Shown here: piece after piece, positions 60,968 to 64,000 of the stretch
Numbering within the stretch: position 1 is the stretch's first letter
Layout of the letters: each line of letters begins with the position of its first letter
Assembly: GCF_019091085.1 (NCBI RefSeq)
Contig: NZ_JAGXJY010000014.1
Span: 62,001 to 126,000 of the forward strand
Direction: 5' to 3'
Length of the DNA: 64,000 nucleotides
Source of the DNA: Mesorhizobium sp. GbtcB19
GTDB lineage: Bacteria > Pseudomonadota > Alphaproteobacteria > Rhizobiales > Rhizobiaceae
Notes under the pieces: model-generated
Databases searched by the model: none
Seen by the model: only the letters and a program-made list of their open reading frames with translations
Told to the model about the DNA's origin: nothing
Made by a program: the position numbers and the translations under genes

Positions 60968-63900
60968 CTATTGAAAATTCCGTCCCTTGGGCATGACCTG
61001 TTGTGCGGCGCCCAATAGGGCTTCGATGTCCTGATGGACCGGCAGGCCACGGCTTGCAGCGGACTCCGATCCAACCGACCGTTCGGCGGGATTATGTTCG
61101 ATGACCGGTCGATTGGCGGACTCCAGCAGCACGCTCAGCCATGGAGTCAAATCCTCGATCCGGTCGGCGACGATGTGGATGACGTCCGATTCGTGCTGCA
61201 ATTTGCCGGTGACGCGGATGAAGCGGGCGCCCATGACGACGGAGCGGAAGCGGTCGAAGATGCGTGGCCAGATGATGACGTTGGCGATCGACTTTTCGTC
61301 TTCCAGCGTGAGGAAGATCGCATTGCCCTTGCCCGGACGCTGGCGCACCAGCACCAGGCCGGCGACGGAGACGCGGCGGCCGTCGCGCACCGACGGCAGG
61401 TGGGCATTGGGGGTGATGCCGGCCTGGGTCAGCCGCTCGCGCAGGAAGGCGACGGGATGCGCCTTCAGCGACAGGCCGAGCGAGCGGTAGTCGTGGACGA
61501 CATGCTCGCCGAGCGGCATTTTCGGCAGTTTCGTTTCCGGTTCCAGCTCGCGCAGGTTAAGCGAGGGCTGATCGAACAGCGGCAGTTTTTCGGCGGCGCT
61601 CCTGCCGTCGAGGGCGCGCACTTCCCAGAGCGCTGAGCGGCGGTCGAGGCCGATCGAGCGGAAAGCGTCGGCCTGCGCCAGCCTCTCGATCTCGCCGACA
61701 TCGAGGCCCGAGCGCAGCCAGACATCCCTGACCGAACGATAGCCGTCGCCGCGGCGCGCGACGGCGGCGTCCATGCGTTCCTCGGACAGGCCCTTGATCT
61801 GGCGGAAGCCAAGCCGCACGGCATGCGCCGTTTCGATGACGCCGCGCATCGAGGCGTGGCGCTCGAGGATGCGGGACGGATCGAAGGCCTGCCTTTCCAG
61901 CGTGCAGTCCCAGACGGAATTGTTGATGTCGACCTCGCGCACCTCGATGCCATGGTCGCGGGCGTCGCGGACGAGTTGGGCGGGCTGATAAAAGCCCATC
62001 GGCTGCGCGTTCAGGATCGCGGCGCAGAAGACATCCGGATAAAAGGTCTTGAACCAGCAAGAGGCGTAGACCAGCAGCGCGAAGGAGGCGGCGTGGCTTT
62101 CGGGAAAGCCATATTCGCCAAAACCCTCGATCTGCTTGAAGCAGCGCTCGGCGAATTCCTTTTCGTAGCCCCTGCCGACCATGCCGTCGATCATGCGCTG
62201 GCGGTAGTTGCCGATGGTCCCGGTGCGCTTGAAAGTCGCCATGGCGCGACGCAACTCGTCGGCCTCGCCCGGCCGGAAGCCGCCGGCGACGATGGCGATC
62301 TTCATCGCCTGTTCCTGGAACAGCGGCACGCCAAGCGTTTTGCCGAGAATCTCTTCCAGCTCAGGCTTGGGGTATTCGGCCTTTTCCTTGCCCTGCCGCC
62401 GGCGCAGATAGGGATGCACCATGTCCCCCTGGATCGGGCCTGGACGCACGATCGCCACCTCGATGACGAGGTCGTAGAAATCTCTCGGCTTGAGGCGCGG
62501 CAGCATCGACATCTGGGCGCGCGACTCGATCTGGAAAACGCCGAGCGTGTCGGCCCGGCAGATCATGTCGTAGACACGCTCATCGGCTTCACGGAGCGTC
62601 GCAAGGGTCAACGGCCGGCCATAATCGTCCCGCGCCTGCGGATAATGATCGGTGAGCAAGGTGAAGGCGCGCTTCAGGCAGGTCAGCATGCCGAGCGCCA
62701 GCACGTCGACCTTGAGGATCTTCACCGCGTCGAGGTCGTCCTTGTCCCATTCGACCATCTTGCGCTCTTCCATCGCCGTCTTGACGATGGGAACCACCTC
62801 GTCGAGCCGGTCGCGGGTGATGACGAAGCCGCCGACATGCTGGGAGAGATGGCGGGGAAAACCCATGATCTCGTTGGCGCGCTCCAGCACCTGGCGCGAC
62901 AGCGGGTCGGTGCGGTCGAGGCCGCCGGCATTGGCTTCCCTTTCGCCGAGCTCCGAGGTCGACCAGCCCCAGATGGTGCTGGACAGCGCGCTGCGCACGT
63001 CTTCCGACAGGCCCATGGCCTTGGCTACCTCGCGCAGCGCCGAGCGGCCGCGATAGCTGATGACGGCAGCGGCCAAGGCGGTGCGCTTGGCGCTGTATTT
63101 CTCGTAGATATAGGCGATGACCTCGTCGCGCCTTTCATGCTCGAAGTCGACATCGATGTCGGGTGGCTCGTTGCGCTCCTCGGAGATGAAGCGTTCGAAC
63201 AAGGTGTCGATGCGTTCGGGGCCGACCTCGGTGATGCCGATGCAGAAGCAGATGATCGAATTGGCGGCCGAGCCACGACCCTGGCAAAGGATGTCCTTGC
63301 TGCGCGCGAATTTGACGATGTCGTGGACGGTGAGAAAATAGCGGGCATAGTTCAGGCGCTCGATCAGAGCGAGCTCGCTGTCGATGCGCTGCGTGACATG
63401 ATCGGGAACGCCGCCCGGATAGCGCACGATGGCGCCTTCGCGCGCCAGGCGTTCGAGCTCGGCCTGCGGCCCGAGCCCGGATTCGGTCGGCTCGTCCGGA
63501 TAATTGTATTCGAGGTCGCTGAGCGCGAAGGTGAGCTCGTCGGCGAAGCGCAGCGTCTCGGCCAGTGCTTGCGGGTGGCGGCGGAAAAGCCGCGCCATCT
63601 CCAGCGGCGGCTTCAGATGGCGCTCGGCATTGGCCGTCAGCTCCAGCCCGACCTCGCAAACCGGCGTGTTGAGGCGGATCGCGGTCAGCACATCCTGTAG
63701 CGGGCGGCGCTCGGCGGCATGATAGAGCACGTCATTGGTCGCCAGCAGCGGGACGCGGATATGCTCGGCCATCGCCGCCGCCTGCTCGATGCGGAAGCGG
63801 TCATTGCCGCCATAATCCGGCGCCACGGCCAGCCGCAGCGCCGCGCCGAAGCGGTCTTTAAGCCGGCTAATAAGCGCGAGTCTCTCTTCCGCGCCGCCGG

Positions 63901-64000
63901 ACAGATCGGGCAGGAGCGCCAGCGACATCCGGTCGCCCCATTCGAGCAGGTCGCTCAACTCAAGCAGCGTCGCGCCCTTCTCGTTCTCGTCGCGCAGATT
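60968..64000 (-). CDS. dnaE2: Error-prone DNA polymerase DnaE2 (ImuC), 5' end cut by window
   Basis: About 1010 codons are visible and the frame is open to the window edge, so roughly the first 70-150 residues are missing. The sequence shows part of the PHP domain, the polymerase core with the catalytic PDIDVDF, the fingers (CQGRGSAANSIICFC), and the C-terminal OB-fold (VIIWPRIFDRFRSV). DnaE2 acts with ImuA/ImuB in SOS mutagenic synthesis, and imuB would be expected just outside the window on the minus strand. The end ATGPKGRNFQ-type stretch stops at 60968. Confidence 0.94.
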   Translation of the reverse strand, partial: NLRDENEKGATLLELSDLLEWGDRMSLALLPDLSGGAEERLALISRLKDRFGAALRLAVAPDYGGNDRFRIEQAAAMAEHIRVPLLATNDVLYHAAERRPLQDVLTAIRLNTPVCEVGLELTANAERHLKPPLEMARLFRRHPQALAETLRFADELTFALSDLEYNYPDEPTESGLGPQAELERLAREGAIVRYPGGVPDHVTQRIDSELALIERLNYARYFLTVHDIVKFARSKDILCQGRGSAANSIICFCIGITEVGPERIDTLFERFISEERNEPPDIDVDFEHERRDEVIAYIYEKYSAKRTALAAAVISYRGRSALREVAKAMGLSEDVRSALSSTIWGWSTSELGEREANAGGLDRTDPLSRQVLERANEIMGFPRHLSQHVGGFVITRDRLDEVVPIVKTAMEERKMVEWDKDDLDAVKILKVDVLALGMLTCLKRAFTLLTDHYPQARDDYGRPLTLATLREADERVYDMICRADTLGVFQIESRAQMSMLPRLKPRDFYDLVIEVAIVRPGPIQGDMVHPYLRRRQGKEKAEYPKPELEEILGKTLGVPLFQEQAMKIAIVAGGFRPGEADELRRAMATFKRTGTIGNYRQRMIDGMVGRGYEKEFAERCFKQIEGFGEYGFPESHAASFALLVYASCWFKTFYPDVFCAAILNAQPMGFYQPAQLVRDARDHGIEVREVDINNSVWDCTLERQAFDPSRILERHASMRGVIETAHAVRLGFRQIKGLSEERMDAAVARRGDGYRSVRDVWLRSGLDVGEIERLAQADAFRSIGLDRRSALWEVRALDGRSAAEKLPLFDQPSLNLRELEPETKLPKMPLGEHVVHDYRSLGLSLKAHPVAFLRERLTQAGITPNAHLPSVRDGRRVSVAGLVLVRQRPGKGNAIFLTLEDEKSIANVIIWPRIFDRFRSVVMGARFIRVTGKLQHESDVIHIVADRIEDLTPWLSVLLESANRPVIEHNPAERSVGSESAASRGLPVHQDIEALLGAAQQVMPKGRNFQ

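Noticed and set aside
61823..63700. 625-codon ORF antisense to dnaE2
   Set aside because: Shadow of dnaE2, whose frame has intact polymerase motifs.

Overview
This is a GC-rich window, and its content points to an alphaproteobacterial (Hyphomicrobiales) chromosome, most likely Mesorhizobium or a close relative. The evidence is the mnmG-rsmG-parA-parB order with a parS site inside rsmG (typical of the origin-proximal region), several families of rhizobium-style intergenic palindromes, and a catabolic gene load of ABC importers, LacI/Lrp/AraC regulators and an arginase-ornithine cyclodeaminase pair. The genus is an inference from gene content, not from a database comparison.

Layout. 1-3.9 kb: tRNA modification (mnmG, cut by the window start), 16S rRNA methyltransferase rsmG and the chromosome-partitioning pair parA/parB. 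4.0-7.2 kb: a repeat-filled gap, a DUF1326/DUF2182 pair with Cys-rich and Met-rich motifs, and holA. 7.3-13.1 kb: a branched-chain 2-oxoacid dehydrogenase operon (E1 alpha, E1 beta, E2, E3) with a long palindromic repeat between E2 and E3. 13.1-14.8 kb: a saccharopine-dehydrogenase-like enzyme divergent from an Lrp-type regulator. 15-22.3 kb: a sugar ABC importer operon ending in a Gfo/Idh/MocA-aldo/keto reductase fusion, divergent from an AraC-type regulator. 22.4-31.0 kb: DUF1344, an FtsX-type ABC cassette with two ATPases and one permease, a two-component system and two envelope genes. 31.2-36.4 kb: an ICMT-like membrane methyltransferase, a COG4280 membrane protein with a small partner, a luciferase-like monooxygenase, an SMR transporter, azoreductase and a LysR regulator. 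36.4-41.2 kb: a ribose-type ABC importer with a perfect 26-bp operator and its LacI regulator. 41.4-44.0 kb: ornithine cyclodeaminase and arginase divergent from an Lrp regulator.

44-56 kb is the accessory part. A glycosyltransferase and an unrecognised partner gene on one side, and a sulfotransferase-like gene on the other, flank a two-gene island. The island holds a TIR protein with two further TIR-like domains, translationally coupled to a 2206-residue membrane-anchored STAND NTPase with a beta-propeller-like middle and Sel1/TPR-like C-terminus. This pair has the architecture of a signalling or anti-phage conflict system and is the most interesting feature of the window. 56-58 kb holds a tRNA-Gly(GCC) gene and a decayed tRNA-Gly copy that lacks its anticodon arm. 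58-64 kb returns to housekeeping genes: a ProXp-like deacylase, a CnoX-like thioredoxin, a LON-domain protein, a Trm112 protein and the error-prone polymerase dnaE2, cut by the window end.

At least three repeat families occur between genes and within operons. In one, a RIME-like element, the element edge supplies the TAG stop codon of five different genes here.
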